A stretch of 64,000 nt of DNA from Larus michahellis (taxonomy: Eukaryota; Chordata; Aves; Charadriiformes; Laridae), in NCBI RefSeq assembly GCF_964199755.1, contig NC_133897.1, positions 68,876,661 to 68,940,660 of the forward strand, written 5' to 3'. Below are positions 32,050 to 43,925 of this stretch, piece after piece (the first letter of the stretch is position 1; each line of letters starts with the position of its first letter). Below the pieces are notes generated by a model. The model was not told the origin of the DNA and ran no database searches. It saw only the letters and a program-made list of their open reading frames with translations. The translations under genes and the position numbers were made by a program.

Positions 32050-33974
32050 CCTTTTATTGTGGACAGAGATGAGGTGGGGGAGCCCAGGAATGGCAGGGCT
32101 TCGTCTCCTGCCAGGAAAGCGGCACCTGCAACGACAGAGTCAGAAAGCAGTGATGAAGCCAGAAAGGCAGGACTTGGTTGCCCTTTCTTTGGGAAACAGA
32201 GTCGACAAGGAGTTGTTTGTAGGCCAGAAGAGAGAGCTCTTGCGGGCATTGTCGAGGGGATGGCTCTGGCGCCGTATCCCCCTGGGAAATGCCCTTGGAG
32301 ACTGTGCGTGTGCCGAGATGCGCAGCGCCCCTGTGGCACGCAGCAGAGCTCCGTGGGGAGCCCCTGGGGAGCTGCCGTGGAGTTCTTTGCAAAGGCTGAG
32401 CAGAGCAGTTTGCCCAGCTGGGCAAGATGGGCAGCAGAGCCTGGGACTCACCTGGGCTTCTCCCTCCTCTTTTTCCGTCCCCGTCTTTTGCGCTCTTCCT
32501 TCTGTTCTCTTCTTTTTGGCGTTGCCTCTCCTCGTGCCAGGCCTCTTCTCTCTTCCTTTTTCTTGGGGTTTCAGTTTCCTGGAGGGAGCCTGCAAAGCTT
32601 TCCATGGCGCAGTGGGGTTAGATAGGTCAAGGCGGCATCAGCTGGATTCCTGAGGTCTTGATGGAAGGAAAGCTGGCTCCTTTTACCTTCTTTCCTGGGA
32701 AAGGCTCTTTAGTTGTTGTGCGCATGCCGGGGAGTCTCCCGTGGTCTCTGGGGCGGTGGGAGGCAAAGCAGCGGGTGCCTAAAGCAGAAATGTTGGCGTT
32801 AGCAGTGGTGTCCCTTGCCCTACCCAAAGGCAACAGAGAAAAAATACCAGGAAGAGGCAGAGCAGCTGCTTGGACTCCTCAGGAACTCCTCCTAGACGAG
32901 ACGCCTTGTGCCAGGGTTTGTGGACCTGCCCTACCTCTGCCGTTTCCCGTCTTCCCACCGGATCTACTCCTGCTCTTGCAAAGGCAACTCTGGAAAGCAA
33001 AAACCCGTGCAGCAAAGTGACTTGTGGGAAGTGGACAAGAGCTAAAGCAAAAGCCACCCAAAGCCCTGCAGCAGCTTTGCGCTCAGGCTGGGAGAACGCT
33101 CAGTCCCTCCTGCTACCTGTGGCTGTGTCCATGGCTGCTGGCGACTCCTCATCTGAGGGAGTGGAAAGGCCAGATGTCTTGGCCCCAGAGATTGCCCAGT
33201 GTTTCTCTCTCCACCAGGAAGTCCAGCAGCCCCTTGACCTGCACACGTGAGAGCCTTGCTTTCAGGGCAGGTGGCTGAAAAGGTGTGGAGCAGCCTTTGC
33301 CACTGCTCCCCCTTGGCTCCCTGCAGAAGGCAGGCTGTGGCTGTGGGGCTGCTCTTGCAGGCAGGCAGCCCAGCAGCTTTTGCTGAAGAGAGGAGGCAGG
33401 CAGGGACGTCTGAGGCTCCAAGCTGTGATGGGCCTGGAAAGCTGCAGGCGGCTGCTCGAGACAGCGTACCTTCTCCGTCCCCTCCAGCATGGCCTCCAGC
33501 AGCAGCAGCAGCAGCAGCAGCAGGTCCTCCTGAGGTGGGCTCATCAGGTTTGTCCCAGCGCAGATGGCCAGGTTGGTGCAGCTCCTCCTGCTGGTGGACG
33601 CGTTGCGGCGGATGTGGCGCAGGATGGAGAGGAGCCGCTTCAGGAGGAGGCCTTTGGCCGCAGGCAACTTGTGGTCCACCCTGAGGGAACAGAAGACAAC
33701 GTTAAGAAAGCAGGTGTTGCCCAGAGGCATGGCCGAAGCTCGGCCAAGGCAGGTGGGAGGCAGCGGCTGTGTTGCACAGCTTTGGCGGCGCTCTGAGGCA
33801 GCGGTCAGGGCTGCTGCTCGAGAGGCAGGCTGCTGGCCACACTTACGCTTTCAGCTCTTCCAGTTTTGCCTGCTTGCTCGTCCTCTGCAGGGCTGGCATC
33901 CCGTGCTGGTAGAGGTGGCTGACGAGGAGCTTGGTGGGGATGCTTTGGAGGAAGTTGTGCGATGGCAAGGGCTC
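32050..33974 (-). CDS. Partial RhoGAP-domain gene, ARHGAP20/TAGAP-like (copy 5)
   Basis: Same exons and phases as copy 1. It carries G at 33274, the variant shared only with copy 3, in the intron between the second and third RhoGAP exons. Confidence 0.68.
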
Positions 33975-35194
33975 CTGCTTTTTCTTGGGTTTGTTCTTGT
34001 CTTTTTAACTGGCTTTGATTGTTTTTGATTGTTTTTCGTATTTTTTCGAGTTGTTTCTTGGCCAGTCTTGCCCAAACTTCTTTGTGTCAGAGTGGAACTC
34101 TTGTGCTTGTGCAAAGGAAGAGCTGTGTGTGCACCTCGAATGTTTCCGTGGATGGGGCGTCTGCCGTCTTTGGTGCCCTGTTGCTATTGTGTGGGCACGG
34201 CCAGGGTGGGTCTGGCTTCTTCTTCAGCCACCCCTTGGTTAGCTGAGGGGAGGGCTAGCTGAGGACAGCCACCCCGCACTGGCTTTCTCATCCTCAGAGT
34301 GAAACGCTGCCAAGTCCAGGCCCCAATAACCTGGGTGGCGCTGCAGGGGAGTCCAAGAGGCTGCGGCGTTGTGCAGCGGTCTCCAGCGGTGTCTGGCGGT
34401 CTCTGACGGTCTCCGGTGGTCTCCTGTGGTCTCTGGCGATCTCCAGCGGTGCCTGGTGGTCTCCGATGGTCTCCGATGGACTCCGGCGGTTTCCAGCGGA
34501 CTCCGATGGTCTCCGGTGCGAGACCACCGGAGACCGCCGGACACCACCAGTGTCTGGTCATCTCCGGCGGTCTCCGATGGTGTCCTGCGGCGGTCTCTGG
34601 TGGTCTCCGTCGCTCTCCGTCCGTCTCCAGCCATCTGGAAGGGACTCCTGCTGGTACTATGGGGCTGCCGGCCTGAAGATGGCAGCCCCTCTCCTCGCCT
34701 CTTCCCCACAGCTCTGAAATAGAAAGCATCGAATGGTTGAGGTTGGAAAAGAAGTGGAAGCTCAAGGTGGTGCTGCCAAGTCCCCAGCTAAACCCTTTTG
34801 GTGAGGAAATCTTTGCTACCAGCCCATCTAAAGGTCGCCTGGCACAACTGGAGGCCGTTTTCTCTGTTGTCCTATCCCTGGTGACTTGGGAGAAGAGAGC
34901 AAGGGCCACCTGGCTCCAAGCTCCTCTCGGGGAGTTGTAGGGAGCGGCAAGGTCTCCTGCTGGTGCTGTGGGGCTGTCGGGCAGAAGGTGGCAGCCCCTT
35001 TCCTCTCCCTCTCCGTCTCGCTCTCCCTCTCCCTCTCCTTTCCTCTTGCCCAGGCGTGAGGGCAGAGGAGATGTCCCCCCTTGGTGAGGGGCAGGGTCTA
35101 GGGGAAGGGGAAAGCAGGGCTCCTCAGCGGCTTGAGAGCCGTCTGATCTTGCTGCGGAGCCTGCCGCGTGGCGGTGTGGATGGCCCACTTACGG

Positions 35195-35554
35195 TTAGCG
35201 TCGTCTGCGGGACTGGCACCGCTTGCTGGGCCCTGGCTTTGCGGAGGGTCCCTGAGAGGCGGCGGGGGTCCTGCGGCGCTTTGGGCACAGTGCTGCTGGA
35301 GGCAGCCTGGCCATGGTGGAGGCGTGCCCCGTCATGGCTGCGGGAGATGGATCGACCTCCATGGGCTCTTGGTCGTCCGTGGGGGCATCGACCTCCATGG
35401 GCTCTCCCTCGTCCCTGATCTGCGGCAAGTCGACCTCCATGGGCTCTACCTTGTCCCTCTTGTGCGGCGGGTCGACCTCCATGGGCTCCACTCGCCCGCC
35501 ATGGCTGCTGCTGCTGGTGTCCAGCCACTTGCGCTTTTGGGTGTGTTTGGGCAT
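35195..35554 (-). CDS. EPMEVD-repeat protein, 119 aa (copy 5)
   Basis: Protein identical to copy 1; same stop and donor arrangement. Confidence 0.48.
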   Translation of the reverse strand: MPKHTQKRKWLDTSSSSHGGRVEPMEVDPPHKRDKVEPMEVDLPQIRDEGEPMEVDAPTDDQEPMEVDPSPAAMTGHASTMARLPPAALCPKRRRTPAASQGPSAKPGPSKRCQSRRRR

Positions 35555-35729
35555 CCTCGGGGCTTCCAAGGAGCCTCTTGTGGCTGGGCCCACCCAATGT
35601 GGGCACTCGTCCCACCCAATGTGGGCACTCGTCACTCTTTGCCGCCTCCTCCTCTCCCAAGCAGGCTTGCTGCGAGAATCTGTAGGTGCTGAGCGAGCTG
35701 TGGGCCAGCCGCAGAGGTGCCTGCTTGCC

Positions 35730-35758
35730 TAACGGCAGGCCGGTGACGTCACCAACGG
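35730..35758 (-). promoter_or_regulatory. Candidate CRE/MYB promoter (copy 5)
   Basis: CRE TGACGTCA at 35744-35751, same flanks as copy 1. Confidence 0.48.
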
Positions 35759-38700
35759 CCGCCGGTGTGGCTGGGAGGGCGGCCCAGGAGGCCCTGAAGG
35801 CCCCATTGCCCTGAAGGGCCTTTTGCTTGCCAGAGAGCAAGGCTTTTCCTGGGGCAGCGGGACTGCCCTGCAGCTGCCCTCGTGTGCCCTGGGCTCCAGC
35901 CCCCTCCTCCTGCCAGGCCTGGGGTCCCCTCAAGGCCACGGTGGCCACAGGAGGGCCATTTTCTGCCGTTTGCACTGTGTCCTTTTGCAAAAGGGCAGAG
36001 CATGGCGGCGGAATTGCAGGCCAGAGGTAGCCTGGAAAGCCCAGTTCCTCTTTTCCCCTGTTGCACTTGCCAGAAGTTGTTGCTTGAAACTTGTAGTCAT
36101 GTTCTTCACCAGCTGTAAAGCGATCCTTCTTCACAAGTGCCGCCTGGAAAGAGACACATCCCAGATTTCTCCCCCAGCAGTGCTCTCCGTCCCTGGCCTG
36201 GACCAATTGTGTCGAAAGGAGAAAATAGTTTCATTTCTGTGGCTGCTCATTTCTTGATCTCTTCACCCCCGCCCACCCCCAGCCCCGCGCCCTCTCTCTT
36301 TCTCTGAAAAAAGCAGGAGCTCCCTTGATTGTGGTCGGTGGCCTTGTGCAAAATGTCTGGCCAATGTTTTCAAAGCACACTCCTTGAGTGTAAGGAGCTC
36401 TTGAATGTACTTGCTTCCTTCTTCTGTGGTGCTGCAGAGCTGTCTGTGAAAGGCAGGAGGAGAGGTGGGCAGGTGGGTGTGTGCAGAGGCCCATGTTTAG
36501 GTGTGCTTGCCCAGCAGGTGGTTGCCAGAGCAGTGGTGGCCCCTGAGCTCTAGGAGATGTGTGGAATGGATGTCTGAAAGCCTGCTGCCTTGAGTGGGCT
36601 TTCTTGTCTTGAAAGGCAGTTGGTAGCTGAACGTTTGTGCAAACCTTTGGAGGTTGTCAGGGAAGTGTTGCAAAAGTATTTGAGAGCCGCCGTGGTCAAG
36701 GTTTTCTCTAAGCGTGATCCATTGAAGCGTTTCCTAGAGAAGTCTTTAGAGCATCTGCAGTCTCTGGAGCCTTTGCCTGTGATGCGCTTGATTTGTGCAG
36801 GTGATTTTCCGCGTTGATGCCGAGGCAAGGAGTTGGGTGGAAAGTGCAGTGAAAAGCTTTCAGTCTCGCTGAGAGAAATGGAAATAACTGATGTGCTTTT
36901 TTCCACTGCAGGGCAGGAAGAGAGGGCCCAGGGCCAGGAAGGGGGTGTTGCCTATTTGTTGGTTCTAGGTGGCTGCTTTTTCAGCACGTGCTCTAGCGTG
37001 TCTGTTGGAGGGTGGCAGATTGGATGGATCCTTGGTTTCATTCCTCTGAGAGTAACTCTTTTCAACTCCCCCCGTGCTTTTTGTCTCAAAGGATCGCCAG
37101 GTGGGACATGCATGGATTGCTCTCCGTGGCAGTGAAGTGCAGCCCCCAGAACTGCCTGCCAAGCTCCGTTGGTCCTGCCTGGCAGTGGAAGGCCATCAAA
37201 TGGAGTGCAGCTAAGAGTGATGTGGAGCGCCCTGCTTCCATCGGGGAGAGCAAGGCTGCTGCTGAAGGGCCAAGCTGTCAGGCTGGTGGCCGAGCCAAGG
37301 AGCAGAAAAGAAGGATTCCCAAAAGGCCGGAGTGCTCCCTTCAGCGTGGATGGCTATGGCTTTGCACTGGGTGAGCCTGATTTCCTTCCTCTTCGTCCCT
37401 TCCTTGTCTCCCTCCTCCTTCCTTCCTTCCTCTCTTTCCTTTCCTCCTCTTGGCAGGAAGGAGAGGGAAGAGACAGCTGTTGACAGCTGCCTTCTGTCAA
37501 GAGATGCCTTTCAACTGTGGAGATGCCCTGCAGCTCTTGTTGGGGTTTGTGTTGCATTCTGCCTCCTGTATTTTCTTCCGCCCCAGAAACTTGCCTTTGC
37601 TAGGCAGCCGCTCTCGATCCTTTTGCTGGGTTTCGGTACGAGTTGCCTGCGCACTTTGGTTTTGGAGCCTTCCGTCAGGCAATCGTGGGCATGAGGATGG
37701 CAGGTTTCCAAGTTGCCAGCTGCACTTGCTTGGGATGAGCCCCGAACATAACCCTTGGGGAGCCTTGGCTTTGTTTCCAAGCTTTCTTGGTTGCCTTAGC
37801 ACGTATTTTGCACTTTTCTGTCAGCTTTTTGTTCAATGATCCCAAGGGTCTTTTCCAAGCTAAATGATTCTCTGATTCTATGTGAGGAGGGACGAGGAGT
37901 TTTGGGACTGGTTGTTGGAGCAGTTTGAAGAGTGCAGTTTCTTGTTTGTGTGCAGTGTCTTAGGGCAAAGTGAGGCTTGTCAAAGGGGCAGGTGTCTGTG
38001 TGTTTTTCCAAGAGCCTTGCTGTGCCCAAGTGAAACTGGGAGGATTCCCTGCGCAGGCTGCTCTGCCCCAACTGCCTGTCTCCCTGGGCTCCATTCCGTC
38101 CATCCCTCTAGATGTTAGAAAGCAAGCCAGCTTCCATCCCATTTTACTTTCTCGTTGAAATCCAAGAGAAAAAAGGTGGGTAATGTATGTGTAACCATAT
38201 GTTACAGATATGTATGTGTAACCATGCATGGATGCAAATTGCCCTTGAGTACCTTTGAGGTGAGAGCGATTCTACTTCCTTGCCCTTGTGAAATCAGGAA
38301 AGTTTTTTTTCTGCTTTGTCCGAGTGTGCTTGGGTCACAGTTTCACCAACTAAGGATGGCGACAAGCTTGTGATTGGTGTGGTTCCTCCCACAAGAACTT
38401 CCTCGTTCTTGTTTCTTGATTGCTCTGCTCTATGGAAAACTTGTTTTGCAATCCTTCACATGGTGGAAACATTAAACTTGCTGGGAAAACCTGGGAGGTG
38501 GAATAGTATGTAGTTCTTTGTTAATGTGCATGTAGCATTTGAATGGTGAAAGTGCCAGGCAAATGCTCCTTTTGAAATGTCTTTCTGTAATGGGAGGCGG
38601 TGGTCCCTGGGCAGGTCAAGCTGCAACATGCTCCCTTTGGAAGTGCCTCTCGTCATCTCTCTCCCTGTCAGCACCACTGCCGCTAGTGTTATTTCCTGAG

Positions 38701-39191
38701 TTTGTGTCCATGTGGAGAAGAAACATTCCTTTTTGAGCCTAGGCCCATGATCTGTAGATGCTGAACCTTTCTGAGTGTGCCTAAGGATTGAGTTTGTTGA
38801 TGAAGAAAGCGAGAGGCTTGCTGTGTTTGTTGCTCTCCATGTCTTTCTTGCTACTCGTGCTCACAAAACAACTACAACAGATTTTCCCTTGCCCTCCCTT
38901 CCCCTTCCCTTCCTCCCCTTCCCTTCCTCCCCTTCCCTTCCTCCCCTTCCCTTCCTCCCCTTCCCCTTGCTTCCCAATGAGTCAAATCATGATGAGCCTG
39001 AAATGCCAGAGATTTTTCATCTCCAAAAGCACTTGCAAGGACACGCACCAGAAGGGTTACAAGTGGGAACAAGGTTTTATTGTCTTTAGCTCATATCTGT
39101 GGCAGAGCAGATGCTCACGAGCACCCTCACAAAACAAGAGCTCTCACTCCAGAACAGCCGACGACAGACACAGTCAGATGGGAGAAAACAG

Positions 39192-41116
39192 CCTTTTATT
39201 GTGGACAGAGATGAGGTGGGGGAGCCCAGGAATGGCAGGGCTTCGTCTCCTGCCAGGAAAGCGGCACCTGCAACGACAGAGTCAGAAAGCAGTGATGAAG
39301 CCAGAAAGGCAGGACTTGGTTGCCCTTTCTTTGGGAAACAGAGTCGACAAGGAGTTGTTTGTAGGCCAGAAGAGAGAGCTCTTGCGGGCATTGTCGAGGG
39401 GATGGCTCTGGCGCCGTATCCCCCTGGGAAATGCCCTTGGAGACTGTGCGTGTGCCGAGATGCGCAGCGCCCCTGTGGCACGCAGCAGAGCTCCGTGGGG
39501 AGCCCCTGGGGAGCTGCCGTGGAGTTCTTTGCAAAGGCTGAGCAGAGCAGTTTGCCCAGCTGGGCAAGATGGGCAGCAGAGCCTGGGACTCACCTGGGCT
39601 TCTCCCTCCTCTTTTTCCGTCCCCGTCTTTTGCGCTCTTCCTTCTGTTCTCTTCTTTTTGGCGTTGCCTCTCCTCGTGCCAGGCCTCTTCTCTCTTCCTT
39701 TTTCTTGGGGTTTCAGTTTCCTGGAGGGAGCCTGCAAAGCTTTCCATGGCGCAGTGGGGTTAGATAGGTCAAGGCGGCATCAGCTGGATTCCTGAGGTCT
39801 TGATGGAAGGAAAGCTGGCTCCTTTTACCTTCTTTCCTGGGAAAGGCTCTTTAGTTGTTGTGCGCATGCCGGGGAGTCTCCCGTGGTCTCTGGGGCGGTG
39901 GGAGGCAAAGCAGCGGGTGCCTAAAGCAGAAATGTTGGCGTTAGCAGTGGTGTCCCTTGCCCTACCCAAAGGCAACAGAGAAAAAATACCAGGAAGAGGC
40001 AGAGCAGCTGCTTGGACTCCTCAGGAACTCCTCCTAGACGAGACGCCTTGTGCCAGGGTTTGTGGACCTGCCCTACCTCTGCCGTTTCCCGTCTTCCCAC
40101 CGGATCTACTCCTGCTCTTGCAAAGGCAACTCTGGAAAGCAAAAACCCGTGCAGCAAAGTGACTTGTGGGAAGTGGACAAGAGCTAAAGCAAAAGCCACC
40201 CAAAGCCCTGCAGCAGCTTTGCGCTCAGGCTGGGAGAACGCTCAGTCCCTCCTGCTACCTGTGGCTGTGTCCATGGCTGCTGGCGACTCCTCATCTGAGG
40301 GAGTGGAAAGGCCAGATGTCTTGGCCCCAGAGATTGCCCAGTGTTTCTCTCTCCACCAGGAAGTCCAGCAGCCCCTTGACCTGCACACGTGAGAGCCTTG
40401 CTTTCAGGGCAGGTGTCTGAAAAGGTGTGGAGCAGCCTTTGCCACTGCTCCCCCTTGGCTCCCTGCAGAAGGCAGGCTGTGGCTGTGGGGCTGCTCTTGC
40501 AGGCAGGCAGCCCAGCAGCTTTTGCTGAAGAGAGGAGGCAGGCAGGGACGTCTGAGGCTCCAAGCTGTGATGGGCCTGGAAAGCTGCAGGCGGCTGCTCG
40601 AGACAGCGTACCTTCTCCGTCCCCTCCAGCATGGCCTCCAGCAGCAGCAGCAGCAGCAGCAGCAGGTCCTCCTGAGGTGGGCTCATCAGGTTTGTCCCAG
40701 CGCAGATGGCCAGGTTGGTGCAGCTCCTCCTGCTGGTGGACGCGTTGCGGCGGATGTGGCGCAGGATGGAGAGGAGCCGCTTCAGGAGGAGGCCTTTGGC
40801 CGCAGGCAACTTGTGGTCCACCCTGAGGGAACAGAAGACAACGTTAAGAAAGCAGGTGTTGCCCAGAGGCATGGCCGAAGCTCGGCCAAGGCAGGTGGGA
40901 GGCAGCGGCTGTGTTGCACAGCTTTGGCGGCGCTCTGAGGCAGCGGTCAGGGCTGCTGCTCGAGAGGCAGGCTGCTGGCCACACTTACGCTTTCAGCTCT
41001 TCCAGTTTTGCCTGCTTGCTCGTCCTCTGCAGGGCTGGCATCCCGTGCTGGTAGAGGTGGCTGACGAGGAGCTTGGTGGGGATGCTTTGGAGGAAGTTGT
41101 GCGATGGCAAGGGCTC
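39192..41116 (-). CDS. Partial RhoGAP-domain gene, ARHGAP20/TAGAP-like (copy 6)
   Basis: Same exons and phases as copy 1. This is the outermost copy on the right side of the array and shows no sign of extra decay in its open frames. Confidence 0.68.
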
Positions 41117-42336
41117 CTGCTTTTTCTTGGGTTTGTTCTTGTCTTTTTAACTGGCTTTGATTGTTTTTGATTGTTTTTCGTATTTTTTCGAGTTGTTTCT
41201 TGGCCAGTCTTGCCCAAACTTCTTTGTGTCAGAGTGGAACTCTTGTGCTTGTGCAAAGGAAGAGCTGTGTGTGCACCTCGAATGTTTCCGTGGATGGGGC
41301 GTCTGCCGTCTTTGGTGCCCTGTTGCTATTGTGTGGGCACGGCCAGGGTGGGTCTGGCTTCTTCTTCAGCCACCCCTTGGTTAGCTGAGGGGAGGGCTAG
41401 CTGAGGACAGCCACCCCGCACTGGCTTTCTCATCCTCAGAGTGAAACGCTGCCAAGTCCAGGCCCCAATAACCTGGGTGGCGCTGCAGGGGAGTCCAAGA
41501 GGCTGCGGCGTTGTGCAGCGGTCTCCAGCGGTGTCTGGCGGTCTCTGACGGTCTCCGGTGGTCTCCTGTGGTCTCTGGCGATCTCCAGCGGTGCCTGGTG
41601 GTCTCCGATGGTCTCCGATGGACTCCGGCGGTTTCCAGCGGACTCCGATGGTCTCCGGTGCGAGACCACCGGAGACCGCCGGACACCACCAGTGTCTGGT
41701 CATCTCCGGCGGTCTCCGATGGTGTCCTGCGGCGGTCTCTGGTGGTCTCCGTCGCTCTCCGTCCGTCTCCAGCCATCTGGAAGGGACTCCTGCTGGTACT
41801 ATGGGGCTGCCGGCCTGAAGATGGCAGCCCCTCTCCTCGCCTCTTCCCCACAGCTCTGAAATAGAAAGCATCGAATGGTTGAGGTTGGAAAAGAAGTGGA
41901 AGCTCAAGGTGGTGCTGCCAAGTCCCCAGCTAAACCCTTTTGGTGAGGAAATCTTTGCTACCAGCCCATCTAAAGGTCGCCTGGCACAACTGGAGGCCGT
42001 TTTCTCTGTTGTCCTATCCCTGGTGACTTGGGAGAAGAGAGCAAGGGCCACCTGGCTCCAAGCTCCTCTCGGGGAGTTGTAGGGAGCGGCAAGGTCTCCT
42101 GCTGGTGCTGTGGGGCTGTCGGGCAGAAGGTGGCAGCCCCTTTCCTCTCCCTCTCCGTCTCGCTCTCCCTCTCCCTCTCCTTTCCTCTTGCCCAGGCGTG
42201 AGGGCAGAGGAGATGTCCCCCCTTGGTGAGGGGCAGGGTCTAGGGGAAGGGGAAAGCAGGGCTCCTCAGCGGCTTGAGAGCCGTCTGATCTTGCTGCGGA
42301 GCCTGCCGCGTGGCGGTGTGGATGGCCCACTTACGG

Positions 42337-42696
42337 TTAGCGTCGTCTGCGGGACTGGCACCGCTTGCTGGGCCCTGGCTTTGCGGAGGGTCCCTGAGAG
42401 GCGGCGGGGGTCCTGCGGCGCTTTGGGCACAGTGCTGCTGGAGGCAGCCTGGCCATGGTGGAGGCGTGCCCCGTCATGGCTGCGGGAGATGGATCGACCT
42501 CCATGGGCTCTTGGTCGTCCGTGGGGGCATCGACCTCCATGGGCTCTCCCTCGTCCCTGATCTGCGGCAAGTCGACCTCCATGGGCTCTACCTTGTCCCT
42601 CTTGTGCGGCGGGTCGACCTCCATGGGCTCCACTCGCCCGCCATGGCTGCTGCTGCTGGTGTCCAGCCACTTGCGCTTTTGGGTGTGTTTGGGCAT
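42337..42696 (-). CDS. EPMEVD-repeat protein, 119 aa (copy 6)
   Basis: Protein identical to copy 1; same stop and donor arrangement. Confidence 0.48.
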   Translation of the reverse strand: MPKHTQKRKWLDTSSSSHGGRVEPMEVDPPHKRDKVEPMEVDLPQIRDEGEPMEVDAPTDDQEPMEVDPSPAAMTGHASTMARLPPAALCPKRRRTPAASQGPSAKPGPSKRCQSRRRR

Positions 42697-42871
42697 CCTC
42701 GGGGCTTCCAAGGAGCCTCTTGTGGCTGGGCCCACCCAATGTGGGCACTCGTCCCACCCAATGTGGGCACTCGTCACTCTTTGCCGCCTCCTCCTCTCCC
42801 AAGCAGGCTTGCTGCGAGAATCTGTAGGTGCTGAGCGAGCTGTGGGCCAGCCGCAGAGGTGCCTGCTTGCC

Positions 42872-42900
42872 TAACGGCAGGCCGGTGACGTCACCAACGG
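42872..42900 (-). promoter_or_regulatory. Candidate CRE/MYB promoter (copy 6)
   Basis: CRE TGACGTCA at 42886-42893, same flanks as copy 1. This is the promoter nearest to the array edge. Confidence 0.48.
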
Positions 42901-42948
42901 CCGCCGGTGTGGCTGGGAGGGCGGCCCAGGAGGCCCTGAAGGCCCCAT

Positions 42949-43925
42949 TGCCCTGAAGGGCCTTTTGCTTGCCAGAGAGCAAGGCTTTTCCTGGGGCAGC
43001 GGGACTGCCCTGCAGCTGCCCTCGTGTGCCCTGGGCTCCAGCCCCCTCCTCCTGCCAGGCCTGGGGTCCCCTCAAGGCCACGGTGGCCACAGGAGGGCCA
43101 TTTTCTGCCGTTTGCACTGTGTCCTTTTGCAAAAGGGCAGAGCATGGCGGCGGAATTGCAGGCCAGAGGTAGCCTGGAAAGCCCAGTTCCTCTTTTCCCC
43201 TGTTGCACTTGCCAGAAGTTGTTGCTTGAAACTTGTAGTCATGTTCTTCACCAGCTGTAAAGCGATCCTTCTTCACAAGTGCCGCCTGGAAAGAGACACA
43301 TCCCAGATTTCTCCCCCAGCAGTGCTCTCCGTCCCTGGCCTGGACCAATTGTGTCGAAAGGAGAAAATAGTTTCATTTCTGTGGCTGCTCATTTCTTGAT
43401 CTCTTCACCCCCGCCCACCCCCAGCCCCGCGCCCTCTCTCTTTCTCTGAAAAAAGCAGGAGCTCCCTTGATTGTGGTCGGTGGCCTTGTGCAAAATGTCT
43501 GGCCAATGTTTTCAAAGCACACTCCTTGAGTGTAAGGAGCTCTTGAATGTACTTGCTTCCTTCTTCTGTGGTGCTGCAGAGCTGTCTGTGAAAGGCAGGA
43601 GGAGAGGTGGGCAGGTGGGTGTGTGCAGAGGCCCATGTTTAGGTGTGCTTGCCCAGCAGGTGGTTGCCAGAGCAGTGGTGGCCCCTGAGCTCTAGGAGAT
43701 GTGTGGAATGGATGTCTGAAAGCCTGCTGCCTTGAGTGGGCTTTCTTGTCTTGAAAGGCAGTTGGTAGCTGAACGTCTGTGCAAACCTTTGGAGGTTGTC
43801 AGGGAAGTGTTGCAAAAGTATTTGAGAGCCGCCGTGGTCAAGGTTTTCTCTAAGCGTGATCCACTGAAGCGTTTCCTAGAGAAGTCTTTAGAGCATCTGC
43901 AGTCTCTGGAGCCTTTGTCTGTGAT
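42949..43925. repeat. Partial array copy 7, truncated at the array edge
   Basis: It matches the first ~977 bp of the unit and ends abruptly after GTGAT at 43925, where flanking DNA (CCTTGAAATG) begins. It contains none of the minus-strand gene pieces. Three substitutions fall in its last ~150 bp (C for T near 43777, C for T near 43864, T for C near 43918), while the preceding ~800 bp look identical to other copies. Confidence 0.95.

Larger units (their letters stand above)
28665..35806. repeat. Array copy 5 (7142 bp)
   Basis: It is 14 bp shorter than copy 4 through loss of exactly one 14-bp unit of the pyrimidine tract (near 31750-31825). Otherwise it is of the copy 4-6 subtype, except for G at 33274 (GTGGCTG), which it shares with copy 3. 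Confidence 0.97.
35807..42948. repeat. Array copy 6 (7142 bp)
   Basis: Same length and same pyrimidine allele as copy 5. The only difference from copy 5 that I noticed is T rather than G at the position equivalent to 33274. This is the last complete copy; its promoter and gene pieces look as intact as those of the inner copies. Confidence 0.97.
1..43925. repeat. 7.1-7.2 kb macrosatellite array, 6 full copies plus a partial seventh
   Basis: A block that starts TGCCCTGAAGGGCC at position 1 recurs in the same orientation at 7160, 14319, 21509, 28665, 35807 and 42949. Spacings are 7159, 7159, 7190, 7156, 7142 and 7142 bp. The copies match base for base over long stretches, with only a few dozen substitutions seen. 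The final copy stops after about 977 bp, where the match breaks at 43925/43926. The left end of the window is inside the array, so the true copy number is higher. Each unit contains two gene-like pieces on the minus strand and its own candidate promoter, so this is a gene-bearing (ampliconic) macrosatellite rather than a simple satellite. I see no reverse transcriptase, LTR or terminal inverted repeat that would make the unit a transposon. The phase of the unit (where a copy 'begins') is arbitrary. Confidence 0.98.

Noticed and set aside
1..43925. Array as an LTR retrotransposon, rDNA or assembly duplication
   Set aside because: No LTRs, reverse transcriptase or rRNA sequence were recognised. 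Copy-specific substitutions and three different length alleles argue against simple assembly duplication, though raw reads were not available.
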